In this document: positions 33,259 through 42,679 of the stretch, in pieces | Layout: each line of letters opens with the position of its first letter | Numbering within the stretch: position 1 is the stretch's first letter | Source: an uncultured Duncaniella sp. | Lineage (GTDB): Bacteria; Bacteroidota; Bacteroidia; Bacteroidales; Muribaculaceae | Length of the DNA: 64,000 nt | Direction of reading: 5' to 3' | Assembly: GCA_910588795.1 (NCBI GenBank) | Contig: CAJURI010000005.1 | Coordinates: forward strand, 1 to 64,000 | Program-made: the position numbers and the translations under genes | The notes under the pieces: model-generated | What the model saw: the letters and a program-made list of their open reading frames with translations, nothing else | What the model was told of the DNA's origin: nothing | The model's database searches: none

Positions 33259-34599
33259 TCAGGCGTTCTGGGCGATCTCCTTGAACTTGTCGAGCGATAC
33301 AGTCTCCTTGTCAAGCGATACTATGCCTTCGATAGTCGAGTACAGCTTGGACGAGAGGATCTGCTGTATGAGCTGGTTGCGGATCTCCTCCTTGGCAATC
33401 TGCTCCTTGGCATACTTTGTGATCACTTCATCGTCCATGCCGGCGAGACCGTACTGGGCGAACTGGCGTGCTGTAAGTGCCTTGGCTGTGTCAAGCACCT
33501 CGTTGGGTTCAACCTTGATGTCGAGGTTCTTGAGAAGGTTGTTCTCGATGATCTCGTGTTTGATGGCTGCTTCCTGTGAAGCGAAAGCCTCGTCGGCGTT
33601 CTCTGCGTCAGCGAAGAAGAGCTTCTTGATGGTGGCTGCGGGGAGCTGCATGTCGCCATACTTCTCCATCATGGCCTTGTCGAAGGTGTTGCGGAAGAGT
33701 ATGTGGCTGTTCTGTGCGAGTTCGCCGGCGATAAGATCCTTGATGGCTGCGCGGTACTCCTCTTCGTTGTGCACCTTGTCGGGGCCGAAGGCGTTGTTGT
33801 AGTACTCCTCGCCAAGCTCGGCGGGTGTGTTGACAATGATCTCCGAGATGTTCATCTCGAAATCGTTGTGCACGTCACCAGCGATGGCTTTGTCGATATG
33901 GAGCATGGAAGCGAGCTCACCGGCATCGCCGCCGGCAGCCTTGTTGGGGTTGAACACCACCTTGTCGCCGGGCTTCTTGCCGTCAAATTTTGCTGCTTCT
34001 GCCTTGTCCTTGAAGTAGAGGGGGAACACTATGCCGTCGGTCACCTGGATGGCACCTTCGTTGGTGTTGACCTCACCGTTTTCATTGAGCTGCATGAGCG
34101 AACCCTTCACCACCGCGTCAGGTGTCATCTCCTCGCCGGGCTTCTGTGAGCCGAAACGCTTGCGCATGTTTGTGTCCTGCTCGTTGATCATCTCGTCGGT
34201 CACCTCGATCTCATAGAATGGATAGTGGTCCTCGGCTGATGGCTTGATGTCGAGCGCGGGGATGAGAGCGAGGTCGTATTTGAACTCCTGGTCGCCCTCC
34301 TCAAAAGCTTCCTTGACCTCGACAGGCATCGGATGCCCCATGACGTTGAGCTTGTTCTCGGTGATATAGTCAATGACTGCGCGGTACACGTTGTCGTTGA
34401 TGACGTCGCTGGTGATCTGCTTGCCGAAACGACGCTTGAGCTCGCCGAAAGGCACATGGCCCTTGCGGAAACCCGGTATGACGTGGGTGCGGCCTATCTC
34501 CTTGAGCTTCTTGGTCACATCGTCCTTATAATCGTTCTCTGCGATGGCTACCGTGAGTCGAAGCTCCACGGGAGAGATCTCTTCCTTTGAAATGTTCAT
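33259..34599 (-). CDS. tig: Trigger factor chaperone
   Basis: A 446-residue ribosome-associated folding helper. The N-terminal ribosome-binding domain carries the signature IPGFRKGHVPFGELKRRFG, equivalent to the GFRxGKxP loop that docks on ribosomal protein L23. A middle region with EEMTPDAVVKGSLMQL to about residue 250 occupies the place of the FKBP-like isomerase domain but looks poorly conserved, as in other Bacteroidetes. The C-terminal helical arms follow. The ATG at 34597-34599 is 42 bases from a promoter. It is monocistronic and convergent with GH115. Confidence 0.95.
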   Translation of the reverse strand: MNISKEEISPVELRLTVAIAENDYKDDVTKKLKEIGRTHVIPGFRKGHVPFGELKRRFGKQITSDVINDNVYRAVIDYITENKLNVMGHPMPVEVKEAFEEGDQEFKYDLALIPALDIKPSAEDHYPFYEIEVTDEMINEQDTNMRKRFGSQKPGEEMTPDAVVKGSLMQLNENGEVNTNEGAIQVTDGIVFPLYFKDKAEAAKFDGKKPGDKVVFNPNKAAGGDAGELASMLHIDKAIAGDVHNDFEMNISEIIVNTPAELGEEYYNNAFGPDKVHNEEEYRAAIKDLIAGELAQNSHILFRNTFDKAMMEKYGDMQLPAATIKKLFFADAENADEAFASQEAAIKHEIIENNLLKNLDIKVEPNEVLDTAKALTARQFAQYGLAGMDDEVITKYAKEQIAKEEIRNQLIQQILSSKLYSTIEGIVSLDKETVSLDKFKEIAQNA

Positions 34600-34641
34600 C
34601 TCTTAATAAGTATCTTATGTTTTAGTATTTCTTTCAGCGTG

Positions 34642-34673
34642 CAAAATTAGCAAAAAAATCACAAAATAGCAAG
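34642..34673 (-). promoter_or_regulatory. Promoter for tig
   Basis: On the minus strand CTTG (34673-34670), 20 bases, then TAATTTTG (34649-34642). Confidence 0.7.
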
Positions 34674-34733
34674 CACTCAGTCATTCAAGATATTTTGCAA
34701 GAGCATTCCCTTAGGTTTCTCGCTTTTTTTGCG

Positions 34734-34741
34734 TATTTTTG
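34734..34741 (+). promoter_or_regulatory. -7 box five bases before the porin ATG
   Basis: TATTTTTG followed by TGCCC and ATG (34747). If used, transcription would begin at or next to the start codon. Confidence 0.55.
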
Positions 34742-34746
34742 TGCCC

Positions 34747-36729
34747 ATGAAAAAGATTTTCGTAACATTCATCACCATATTCCTCACACTGTTAGGTTCA
34801 CGGGGGCTCCGTGCCGCCGATCCTGTTGTGGCACCGAGCTATGCATGGGGCATACTGCAGCCCCTCGGTCTGCACTCGCCGGCCACCATCGACACTCTGC
34901 TTTATAACTATTACCGCACTGCGATTCCTACCTCCGAGTCTCCGGCGTTCGCCACGACCGGCAATCAGGCTTCGGCAGGAAAAAACATGATATATATGGA
35001 TCAGGAGCCTGTGAGCGCATTCTTCCTGAAGGATGCGAAGAGATATTGGCTCCCTTCCGAAAAGGACCAGAGGTTCTACAACACGCGCATTCCCATGTCG
35101 ATAGTGGGGTACAACACCGGTGGAGGCCGAGAGATAGCCCAGGACTGGTTCAGGTTTCTTTTTTCCGGCAATTTCAGCCCTAAGGGACAGGTGGGACTTG
35201 ATATCAATTATCCTTATTCCAAGGGCTCTTATGCCAATCAGGCGGCAAAGACATTCAGCTGGAACCTTTTTGGCTCATATATGGGTGACCGGTACGAATT
35301 TCAGGGCTATTTCAATTCTTACACGGCTCTCAATCAGGAGAACGGCGGTATAACGGATGACCTCTATATCACTGATCCGGCTGTGATACAGGGAGGCATG
35401 TCCAAGATAAATCCCAAGAATATACCCACCAATCTTACAGCATCACGCAACCGTGTGGCCGGTAAGCAGATGTATATGAATCATCGTTATAAGGTGGGGT
35501 TCTGGAAGGAGACCTACGATTCGGTATATGAGGACTCAATAATTGCAAGGGAATATGTGCCGGTGTCGAGCTTCATATGGACAATGTCGTACAGCGAGGA
35601 CCGACACAAGTTCTACAACCTGTCTTCGTCCGAAGAGGATTTCTGGGCCAACCATTATATATCGGATGCATGGACCGACGACCACACTGAATACTCGTCG
35701 CTGCGCAACACCATAGGCATAGATCTGCTTGAGGGATTCAACAAATACGCCAAGGCCGGACTGTCGGCCTTCGTGACCCATGAACTGAGGAAATATACCC
35801 AGTCAACCGACACTATACCGTTGAGCGGCACTGAACGACCCGAAGGGCTGACGCCGTATCCCTATGCCGAGAAACTTGCGGCCAAAGCTTCGGAGAATCT
35901 TGTGTACGTTGGGGCGCAGCTCACAAAGCGTCAGGGCACATTGCTCAACTATGAGGGCACCGTACAGATAGGTCTTGCCGGTCCTGCTGCCGGCGAACTG
36001 AAGGCCGACGGCAACATCACAACACGCATAAAGCTTCTCGGCGATACTGTGAGTCTGAAGGGCTACGGGCATTTCAGCAACACTACGGCTCCATATCTGA
36101 TGAACAACTTTGTCTCCAATCACTTTATCTGGAAGAATGATTTCGGCAAGACACGCCGGCTCAGATTCGGAGGCATACTGGACATTCCTCACACATCCAC
36201 CAATATAAATGTGGGGGTGGAGAATGTGCAGAACATGATATATTTCAACGATGAATGTCTCCCTGCCCAGGCAGGAGGGAGCGTGCAGGTGCTCAGCGCA
36301 CGCTTGCAGCAGGATTTCCGCTTCCGCGCGCTCAACTGGCGTAACACTGTGATATATCAGAAATCGTCTGACGAGAGTGTGCTGCCGCTGCCTCAGCTTG
36401 CGATATATTCCAATCTTTACCTGCAGTTCAAGGTCGCAAAAGTGCTTGACGTGCAGATGGGTGTCGACATGGATTTCTACACCAGATACTATGCTCCGGC
36501 CTATCAGCCCTCCACTATGACTTTCCATAACCAGCACGAGATAAAGTGCGGCAACTATCCCATGATGAACGCCTATGTCAACATGAAGCTTTCGCGCGCA
36601 CGTTTCTTCGTGCTTTTCTCTCATGTCAATCAGGGCAAGATCGGAGGCAACAATTATTTCTCAAGTCCGCATTATCCGCTCAACCCGCGCAGGTTCCTCA
36701 TGGGTGTGTCGGTCGACTTCCTGAATTAG
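34747..36729 (+). CDS. Putative outer-membrane porin (Porin_10 type)
   Basis: A 660-residue outer-membrane protein. A signal peptide of about 22 residues ends near RGLRA-ADP. The mature part starts with a Pro-rich, charged plug-like region and is then made of alternating beta strands (WFRFLFSGNFSPKGQVGLDINYPYS, FSWNLFGSYMGDRYEFQGYF). It ends with the barrel closing strand RRFLMGVSVDFLN. This matches the large putative porin family common in Bacteroidales (Pfam Porin_10). The start at 34747 gives a proper signal peptide; an upstream ATG at 34729 would place the promoter box inside the gene. No substrate can be assigned. Confidence 0.85.
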   Translation: MKKIFVTFITIFLTLLGSRGLRAADPVVAPSYAWGILQPLGLHSPATIDTLLYNYYRTAIPTSESPAFATTGNQASAGKNMIYMDQEPVSAFFLKDAKRYWLPSEKDQRFYNTRIPMSIVGYNTGGGREIAQDWFRFLFSGNFSPKGQVGLDINYPYSKGSYANQAAKTFSWNLFGSYMGDRYEFQGYFNSYTALNQENGGITDDLYITDPAVIQGGMSKINPKNIPTNLTASRNRVAGKQMYMNHRYKVGFWKETYDSVYEDSIIAREYVPVSSFIWTMSYSEDRHKFYNLSSSEEDFWANHYISDAWTDDHTEYSSLRNTIGIDLLEGFNKYAKAGLSAFVTHELRKYTQSTDTIPLSGTERPEGLTPYPYAEKLAAKASENLVYVGAQLTKRQGTLLNYEGTVQIGLAGPAAGELKADGNITTRIKLLGDTVSLKGYGHFSNTTAPYLMNNFVSNHFIWKNDFGKTRRLRFGGILDIPHTSTNINVGVENVQNMIYFNDECLPAQAGGSVQVLSARLQQDFRFRALNWRNTVIYQKSSDESVLPLPQLAIYSNLYLQFKVAKVLDVQMGVDMDFYTRYYAPAYQPSTMTFHNQHEIKCGNYPMMNAYVNMKLSRARFFVLFSHVNQGKIGGNNYFSSPHYPLNPRRFLMGVSVDFLN

Positions 36730-36809
36730 AGTTGTTTAAAAAAGTTCTCTTAACCAAAACCTTAGCCCGTGTGTTATATACACAAGTGATAAAGTGTATA
36801 TGACTCTAT

Positions 36810-37628
36810 ATGAACGGACATAAAGGATCCTTTTCCCGGTGGTGGCTGCTGGTCGCCGCTCTTGCCGTACTTTCGGTAGGGATAATTGTGACAGTAATAC
36901 ATTTCAAAGCTTCGGACACCCGTCCCGGTTACGAGTACGAACGCGGAAGCAATGACACCATCAATGTAGCCATAGCTTACTCGCCCATGTCGATGTATCG
37001 TTACGGCGACACTCTCTCCGGGTTCAATTACGAGATGCTGAGGGAGATGTCGGCCATGTATGGCGACAAGGTGAAATATTACCCCGTTGCTTCGGTGAGT
37101 GAGTCGCTCGACAGACTTTGTGAAGGTGAGTATGATGTACTGATTGCCGATATCCCTGTCACAGCTTCTTTGCGTGAGCGCGTCAGATTCAGTGTGCCTG
37201 TGTATATCGACCGCATGGTGCTTGTGAGCCGCGACTCTTCGGTCACATCCCCCTTGGGGCTGGCTGGTAGACAGGTATGGGTTGTCGAGGGGTCTCCCGC
37301 AGCCGAGCGTGTGGAGAACCTTTCAAGGGAGATCGGTGACAGTATATCCATACATGATTCGCACAAATATTCGGCCGAGCAGCTTGTGATGCTTGTAGCG
37401 GCCGGTGACATACCTATGGCTGTTGTCAATGAGGAGGTGGCCCACCGTCTGCATGACCGCTACAGCGGTTTGCATGTGTCGACCCACGTATCGTTCAGCC
37501 AGTTCCAGTCATGGATATTCAATAAGGAGGACTCTATTGTCGCTGACACGCTCGATGCCCAGATCCAACGTTTCAAGCTTACTCCGCAGTACAAGGCCCT
37601 GCTTGACAGGTGGGTCGACTGTGAGTAG
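36810..37628 (+). CDS. Membrane-anchored family 3 solute-binding protein (MltF N-domain-like)
   Basis: A 272-residue protein with one N-terminal membrane helix (about residues 10-29) and a periplasmic two-lobed binding domain of the SBP_bac_3 type. Visible features are INVAIAYSPMSMYRYGDTLSGFNYEMLREM, YDVLIADIPVTASLRERVRFSVPVY and GLAGRQVWVVEGSPAAE, then a closing WIFNKEDSIVADTLDAQI. It has no permease or ATPase gene nearby. Similar stand-alone domains occur at the front of the lytic transglycosylase MltF, but no lysozyme-like domain follows here. It may sense a small ligand or peptidoglycan fragment, which is inference. Confidence 0.8.
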   Translation: MNGHKGSFSRWWLLVAALAVLSVGIIVTVIHFKASDTRPGYEYERGSNDTINVAIAYSPMSMYRYGDTLSGFNYEMLREMSAMYGDKVKYYPVASVSESLDRLCEGEYDVLIADIPVTASLRERVRFSVPVYIDRMVLVSRDSSVTSPLGLAGRQVWVVEGSPAAERVENLSREIGDSISIHDSHKYSAEQLVMLVAAGDIPMAVVNEEVAHRLHDRYSGLHVSTHVSFSQFQSWIFNKEDSIVADTLDAQIQRFKLTPQYKALLDRWVDCE

Positions 37629-37689
37629 GTTCCGGTGAGGATGCCGGCATACTGAGGGTAATGGAATCCGCGGTATCCTGGATGACCTG

Positions 37690-39540
37690 TCAGTGCGAAT
37701 AGAGGTTCATTCCGCAGCGTGAGCAGTCAAACTCCACCCTCATCCGCACATCTCCGCTGGAGAGGTGCATCGGTCCGTCTGCCCATGTTTTTCCGGCAGG
37801 TGTCAGCAGGCATTTGCCAAGTTCGCGGCGTAGGCAGTAACGTGTGGTCATAACCATGGTTTCCTCTTGCGGACGTTTTACCTCTACAGCCGGAACTATC
37901 GTTTTCACTCCGTGGTCCCGATAGAACTTTTCAGCGAGCTTGTTGGCTATGTTGTCGTGTATCGACGCCGTGTCGGAAATATACTCTGTCCCGGCTTTTT
38001 CCGGCAGTCGGTAATTGTATCGGTAGGTCATTCTCGCCGCGCTCTCAAGCCTTGCAATCCCTTCGCGGCGCAGGGCTGTGAGCTGTGATGCCGGAATGAA
38101 GTATTGTCCCACAAGGTCCACTATTCTGCCCGCGCGGTATATGGTGTCGCCGAGTTTGCCGAGTATGCGGCGGCGTGGAGCTTCCTGCGGGGTCACAGCC
38201 TCGTTCAGTTCTCCGGTCTCCATTGTGACTGTTGCTGATACGCCTGCCTCGGAAGTAAGTTCAAGGGCTATGCGCGAGTCTCCCACTTTTGAAAGAACCA
38301 TGTCAAGATTCATCGTTCGTGTGGTCCTGGCTGCGGATATCGCATCGTCCCATTCCTTGTCACGGTTGCGGTAGAGTATTGTGCCGGCAGGTATATTCTG
38401 CGGTGTCGCCGGATACAGCCGCTCCCCTTCGGCGCGGTTGAGCCGGAACCCTTTGAACTGTCCGTCACGGTCGAAGTATCCGAGCCCGTCGCCGTTGGCG
38501 AGAGTAGCCGACAATGAGGCGGTGACAGTCCTGCCGTCACATCTTGTCACTTTTCCCACAGGTATGCCCGTGGCTTTGGGGGTGTCAGTCGAGGCTATCC
38601 CCTTTGCCGGAGCCTTGCCCGTAAGAAAATATGTGGTGAATCCGCGGTTGAACGATTTGTCGGGCGAAGGACTGAAACCTGCGCGGGATTCTCCGGCTGA
38701 CTGGCGCACATAGCGGCCCCCGCTCTCGCTTACGATGCGGTCGAGTATGCGTGAATACCATGCCACAGTGTTGCGCACATACCCCTCCTCCTTGAGCCTT
38801 CCTTCAATCTTGAAGGAGCTTATGCCGGCGGCTGCCATGTCGGCTATCGATTCCGAACGGTTGAGGTCCTTTAACGACAGGAGATGCTTCCCCTTGGCAA
38901 GGATGTTGCCGTGCCGGTCGGTGAGGGTATAGGGGAGGCGGCATATCTGTGCGCACTCGCCGCGGTTGGCACTGCGGCCGCCGATTATGCAGCTTGCCCG
39001 GCAGTCGCCGCTATAGCTCACACACAGCGCGCCGTGGATGAATCCCTCAAGCGGTGTCTCGGGCACCGCACTGTGTATCCCGGATATCTCATCGAGTGAG
39101 AGCTCTCGTGCAAGCACCAGACGTGAGAAGCCTGCATCGGCCAGGAAGCGGGCTTTCCCGGGAGTGCGGATGTCGCATTGGGTGCTTGCGTGCAGCTCTA
39201 TAGGGGGGATGTCCATGCGCAGGATACTCATGTCCTGGACTATCAAGGCGTCCACTCCGGCATGGTAGAGCGATGTGATGAGGCGTTCGGCCTCGGCAAG
39301 CTCGCGGTCGTATATTATGGTGTTGACGGTGGCATACACCTTGACATTGAACGGATGGGCCCTTTCCACCACACGGCGTATGTCGTCAATGCTGTTGGCG
39401 GCATCTTTGCGCGCGCCAAGGATCGAAGCCCCGATGTACACGGCATCCGCACCGGCAAGAATCGCACTTATGGCGGTGTCGGCATTCTTGGCTGGGGCGA
39501 GGAGTTCCAGTGGGGTAGGGGGTGTTTTCTTAGCTGGCAT
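37690..39540 (-). CDS. U32-family protein, RlhA/YegQ-like with DUF3656
   Basis: A 616-residue protein of the U32 'peptidase' family, now known to act in RNA hydroxylation or ubiquinone hydroxylation rather than proteolysis. The TIM-barrel front starts LELLAPAKNADTAISAILAGADAVYIG. The cysteine cluster GDCRASCIIGGRSANRGECAQIC and the signature EGFIHGALCVSYSGDC hold the iron-sulfur ligands. Domain length and the C-terminal extension match E. coli RlhA, which hydroxylates C2501 of 23S rRNA using prephenate as cofactor source; the same role here is inference. Its promoter box lies four bases before the ATG, so the mRNA may be leaderless. Confidence 0.88.
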   Translation of the reverse strand: MPAKKTPPTPLELLAPAKNADTAISAILAGADAVYIGASILGARKDAANSIDDIRRVVERAHPFNVKVYATVNTIIYDRELAEAERLITSLYHAGVDALIVQDMSILRMDIPPIELHASTQCDIRTPGKARFLADAGFSRLVLARELSLDEISGIHSAVPETPLEGFIHGALCVSYSGDCRASCIIGGRSANRGECAQICRLPYTLTDRHGNILAKGKHLLSLKDLNRSESIADMAAAGISSFKIEGRLKEEGYVRNTVAWYSRILDRIVSESGGRYVRQSAGESRAGFSPSPDKSFNRGFTTYFLTGKAPAKGIASTDTPKATGIPVGKVTRCDGRTVTASLSATLANGDGLGYFDRDGQFKGFRLNRAEGERLYPATPQNIPAGTILYRNRDKEWDDAISAARTTRTMNLDMVLSKVGDSRIALELTSEAGVSATVTMETGELNEAVTPQEAPRRRILGKLGDTIYRAGRIVDLVGQYFIPASQLTALRREGIARLESAARMTYRYNYRLPEKAGTEYISDTASIHDNIANKLAEKFYRDHGVKTIVPAVEVKRPQEETMVMTTRYCLRRELGKCLLTPAGKTWADGPMHLSSGDVRMRVEFDCSRCGMNLYSH

Positions 39541-39544
39541 GCTG

Positions 39545-39576
39545 CAAAATTAGTTATCCGGCGAAATCCTTGCAAA
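39545..39576 (-). promoter_or_regulatory. Promoter for the U32 gene, four bases from the ATG
   Basis: On the minus strand TTTG (39576-39573), 20 bases, then TAATTTTG (39552-39545), CAGC, and ATG (39540). It is a complete consensus with no room for a leader. Confidence 0.8.
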
Positions 39577-39700
39577 TGCCGGAATTATTATTTGGTTAAA
39601 ATAGATTAAATAGCTTGGCGTCAGGTTAAACTTCAACCCTAACATTCTGTCATAACTTTACAACGAACTGATAGAATTAGCTTTTTGATTATAACACAGT

Positions 39701-39731
39701 CCCGCGCACACTCGAGAGGAGCATGCGCGGG
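39701..39731. terminator. Hairpin downstream of dnaJ
   Basis: Arms CCCGCGCA and TGCGCGGG around a 15-base loop, 34 bases after the dnaJ stop. The T-rich tail (CTATATTTTT) is on the plus-strand side, so the direction of use is uncertain. The rest of the 224-base gap to the U32 gene shows nothing else clear. Confidence 0.55.
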
Positions 39732-39764
39732 GCTATATTTTTCAGTATCTGCTTCCGAGGGTCC

Positions 39765-40925
39765 TTATTCAAATATATGACGGAGCTTGGAGAATATACG
39801 GTCCTTGGTCGAAGCGTCGGGCGTCACTCCGGGCTTGCCTCGGAGCGATTCTACGGTGGCCTGTTCCTGAGGCCCGAGGTTCTCCGGTATGTAGACCATC
39901 ACATTCACAAGTTCGTCGCCCGTGCCGTAGCCGTCAGGTGAAGGCAGGCCTTTTCCGCGCATGCGGAGCACCTTGCCGGGCTGTGTGCCGGCCGGTATTT
40001 TCATGCGGGCGCGGCCTGTGATGGTGGGCACCTCTACCGACCCTCCGAGTGTGGCTGTGGGGAGATCGAGCATAAGGTTGTAGACTATGTCGTTGCCATC
40101 GCGTATCAGTTCAGGGTGCTTGACCTCTTCGATCACTATGAGCAGATCCCCGTTAGCTCCTCCGCGTGGCGCGGCATTTCCCTTTCCGCGAAGGGTAAGG
40201 GTCTGTCCGTCCTGCACGCCAGCCGGGATGGAGAACGACACTGTCTGTTCCTTCCTCTCCACGCCTTCTCCGTTGCAATAGCTGCATCGTTCGGTGATGA
40301 TTTTCCCTTCGCCATGGCATTGCGGACACTCCACTACCGACTGCTGTATGCCGAACATGGTCTGCTGCTGCCTTATCACTGTGCCTGTGCCGTTGCAGGT
40401 AGGGCAGTTGTGAAAAGCAGTCCCGTCCTTCGCCCCCGTGCCTTTGCAGTGGGTGCAGGCTACCATGGTAGGGATCTTCAGTGTCTTGGTGACACCGGTA
40501 GCGATCTCTGCAAGGGTCATCTTTATCTTGATGCGGAGATCGGTCCCTTTGCGCTGACGCCGGCGTGTGCGGCCTCCTGCCGATTCGAAGCCGCCCATAT
40601 TGCCGAATGCTCCACCGAATATGTCGCCGAATTGCGAGAATATGTCCTCCATCGAGAAACCTCCGGCATGGAATCCTCCACCTCCGGGGAATCCCTGTGG
40701 CCCCATGTCATGACCGAACTGGTCATACTTGGCCCTCTTTTCGGGATTTGAGAGCACATCGTAGGCCTCGGCCGCTTCCTTGAACTTCTCTTCAGCCTCC
40801 TTGTCACCGGGGTTCTTGTCAGGGTGATACTGTATCGCTTTTTTTCGATACGCGCTCTTTATAGTCTTTTCGTCGGCGTTCTTGTCGACCCCGAGCACTT
40901 CGTAATAGTCTCTTTTTGATGCCAT
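39765..40925 (-). CDS. dnaJ: Chaperone DnaJ
   Basis: A 386-residue type I J-protein that stimulates the ATPase of DnaK and hands over clients. The J domain (1-70) has the HPD motif at residues 34-36. A Gly/Phe-rich stretch (GFPGGGGFHAGGF) follows, then four CxxCxGxG zinc repeats (CTHCKGTG, CPTCNGTG, CPQCHGEG, CSYCNGEG) and the C-terminal client-binding domain. It follows grpE by 27 bases. dnaK is not in the window, a usual arrangement in Bacteroidetes. Confidence 0.98.
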   Translation of the reverse strand: MASKRDYYEVLGVDKNADEKTIKSAYRKKAIQYHPDKNPGDKEAEEKFKEAAEAYDVLSNPEKRAKYDQFGHDMGPQGFPGGGGFHAGGFSMEDIFSQFGDIFGGAFGNMGGFESAGGRTRRRQRKGTDLRIKIKMTLAEIATGVTKTLKIPTMVACTHCKGTGAKDGTAFHNCPTCNGTGTVIRQQQTMFGIQQSVVECPQCHGEGKIITERCSYCNGEGVERKEQTVSFSIPAGVQDGQTLTLRGKGNAAPRGGANGDLLIVIEEVKHPELIRDGNDIVYNLMLDLPTATLGGSVEVPTITGRARMKIPAGTQPGKVLRMRGKGLPSPDGYGTGDELVNVMVYIPENLGPQEQATVESLRGKPGVTPDASTKDRIFSKLRHIFE

Positions 40926-40952
40926 AACGGTGATGCGGTATTGTTTTTTAGA

Positions 40953-41585
40953 TTACTGCCCTACCACCACCTTGGCGTGGCGAAGCACTTTGTCGTTGAG
41001 TGTGTATCCCTTGGTCGGTGTGTCTATGACCATGCCTTTCTGAGATTCATCCTGTGCCGGTACCATGGCGATGGCCTCGTGCAGCTCGGCATCGAATGGC
41101 TTGCCTGTCGATTCTATGGCTTTCACTCCGTTCTGTTCAAGATACTTTATCAGTTTCTGATAGATCAGTTCCATGCCTTTGCGCACCTCTGCAGGGTCAT
41201 CGACATGAAGGCTTGCCTCAAGGCCGCGCTCGAAGTCGTCGACAATGGGGAGCAGACCCTTGAGTGCATTTTCGGATGCATTTTTGATCAGTTCGCTTTT
41301 CTCTTTTACCGTACGTTTGCGGAAATTGTCGAACTCGGCCATAAGAAACAGGTATTCTTTCTTCTCCTTCTCCACCTGGGCCTGTGCGTCAAGGAGCTGA
41401 CGGCTGAGTGCCTCCATATCGGCGAGCTCTCCGCCGGTTGCCTCATCAGAGGCTTCTGCTTCGGAGGTTACTTCGTCAGAGGCCTCCTGCACGTCATCGA
41501 GGGTTTCGGTGTCAGGGTTCTCGCGGTGCAGTTTCTCTTCTGCCTCGGAATTCCTGTTATGCTGATTATGTGATTCTTTTGCCAT
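40953..41585 (-). CDS. grpE: Nucleotide exchange factor GrpE
   Basis: A 210-residue co-chaperone that releases ADP from DnaK. The acidic, poorly conserved N-terminus (about 60 residues, rich in Glu, Asp and Ser) leads into a long coiled coil (LLDAQAQVEKEKKEYLFLMAEFDNFRKRT). The beta domain contains VKAIESTGKPFDAELHEA and the closing VLRHAKVVV. Length is typical. It heads the grpE-dnaJ unit on the minus strand. No clean TAnnTTTG box was seen just upstream, which could mean heat-shock control by another element. Confidence 0.96.
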   Translation of the reverse strand: MAKESHNQHNRNSEAEEKLHRENPDTETLDDVQEASDEVTSEAEASDEATGGELADMEALSRQLLDAQAQVEKEKKEYLFLMAEFDNFRKRTVKEKSELIKNASENALKGLLPIVDDFERGLEASLHVDDPAEVRKGMELIYQKLIKYLEQNGVKAIESTGKPFDAELHEAIAMVPAQDESQKGMVIDTPTKGYTLNDKVLRHAKVVVGQ

Positions 41586-41741
41586 AATGGTATATCTTTG
41601 TTTTAACTAATTATAGTGTGCAAAAATGCTGCCAAACTCCCTGCTGTCTATCCATAGACCGCAGGAATATCGGGATCGTGCCTATTCTTAGAACAAAAAA
41701 ATCTGTACAACGTTCAATGGATCAGTTGAAAATGTTGCTTG

Positions 41742-42563
41742 TCAGAATGTTGCGGCAAGTGTGTCACATCCGGCGAAGCGATTGCACACTGCAGGTGACA
41801 AAATGTCATTGCCGAATATCCCGAACACCGAGGCTCCAGAGCCTGACATGGCACAGTAAAGAGGGTCCAGCTCCATTATGGACTGCTTGACTTCGGCTAT
41901 TGCAGGATATGCATGGAACACCGATGGCTCGAAATCGTTTTTCAGACATCCTTGCCAGGTTGATATGGGATCATTTATGATGTCACGTACGGATACGGGG
42001 GGGATTGACGGTGTTGTCCTTGAATAGGCGGCGGCAGTAGGGACACTTACAGGCGGTTTCACAATCAGTATCCCTAATCCCTTGAGATCGAGTGCCACAG
42101 GCTCCATGTCCGTGCCGGTGCCGGTACATAGCATAGGGGTGTTGTAGATGAAGAAAGGACAGTCCGCTCCGAGTGAGCCTGCTATCCGGGCAAGTTCGTC
42201 GCGACTGTAGCCGAGAGAGAACAGTTCGTTGAGAGCCATAAGGGTGAATGATGCGTCGGACGATCCTCCCCCCAGCCCGGCTCCGTCAGGGATGATCTTG
42301 CGCAGGTATATATCCACGGGCGGAAGCGGGGTTTCCGCCGCGAGTGTGCGGTAGGCTTTCATCACCAGATTCTTCTCCACAGGGCATGCCACTTCTCGTC
42401 CGCTTACGGTGAGTGTGGTCTCTGTCCCTCGGGCCGGGACAATTTCGAGTATGTCATGCCATGGCACGGGTACCATCACGGTTTCTATGTCGTGGTAGCC
42501 GTCGGCGCGTTTGCGCAGTATGTCAAGACCCAGATTGATCTTGGCATTGGGGAAGAGTATCAT
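41742..42563 (-). CDS. ispE: 4-diphosphocytidyl-2-C-methyl-D-erythritol kinase
   Basis: A 273-residue GHMP kinase of the non-mevalonate isoprenoid pathway that phosphorylates CDP-methylerythritol. The N-terminus FPNAKINLGLDILRKRADGYHDI supplies substrate contacts. The ATP-binding loop is PDGAGLGGGSSDAS (92-104), and the C-terminal GHMP glycine motif reads YCAMSGSGASVFGIF. The ATG at 42561-42563 is chosen because a promoter box follows immediately upstream; a longer frame would start before the promoter. It is divergent from dnaB. Confidence 0.96.
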   Translation of the reverse strand: MILFPNAKINLGLDILRKRADGYHDIETVMVPVPWHDILEIVPARGTETTLTVSGREVACPVEKNLVMKAYRTLAAETPLPPVDIYLRKIIPDGAGLGGGSSDASFTLMALNELFSLGYSRDELARIAGSLGADCPFFIYNTPMLCTGTGTDMEPVALDLKGLGILIVKPPVSVPTAAAYSRTTPSIPPVSVRDIINDPISTWQGCLKNDFEPSVFHAYPAIAEVKQSIMELDPLYCAMSGSGASVFGIFGNDILSPAVCNRFAGCDTLAATF

Positions 42564-42588
42564 AAATATAGGATATTGTTTCAGTCTG

Positions 42589-42596
42589 CAAAGGTA
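42589..42596 (-). promoter_or_regulatory. -7 promoter box for ispE
   Basis: TACCTTTG on the minus strand, 25 bases before the ATG. It is divergent from and close to the dnaB box at 42641. Confidence 0.6.
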
Positions 42597-42640
42597 GTGA
42601 AAACTTATCGACATTAGTTTCAAGTATGGCAGGAAAGGTG

Positions 42641-42648
42641 TATCTTTG
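42641..42648 (+). promoter_or_regulatory. -7 promoter box for dnaB
   Basis: TATCTTTG, 31 bases before the ATG at 42680, with TTTC near 42618-42621 as a weak -33 element. Confidence 0.6.
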
Positions 42649-42679
42649 TGAAAGAAAAAATAATACCATTACAATCCCT

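Noticed and set aside
40941..41573. A 210-codon plus-strand frame opposite grpE
   Set aside because: Mirror of the genuine GrpE frame, with no family features.
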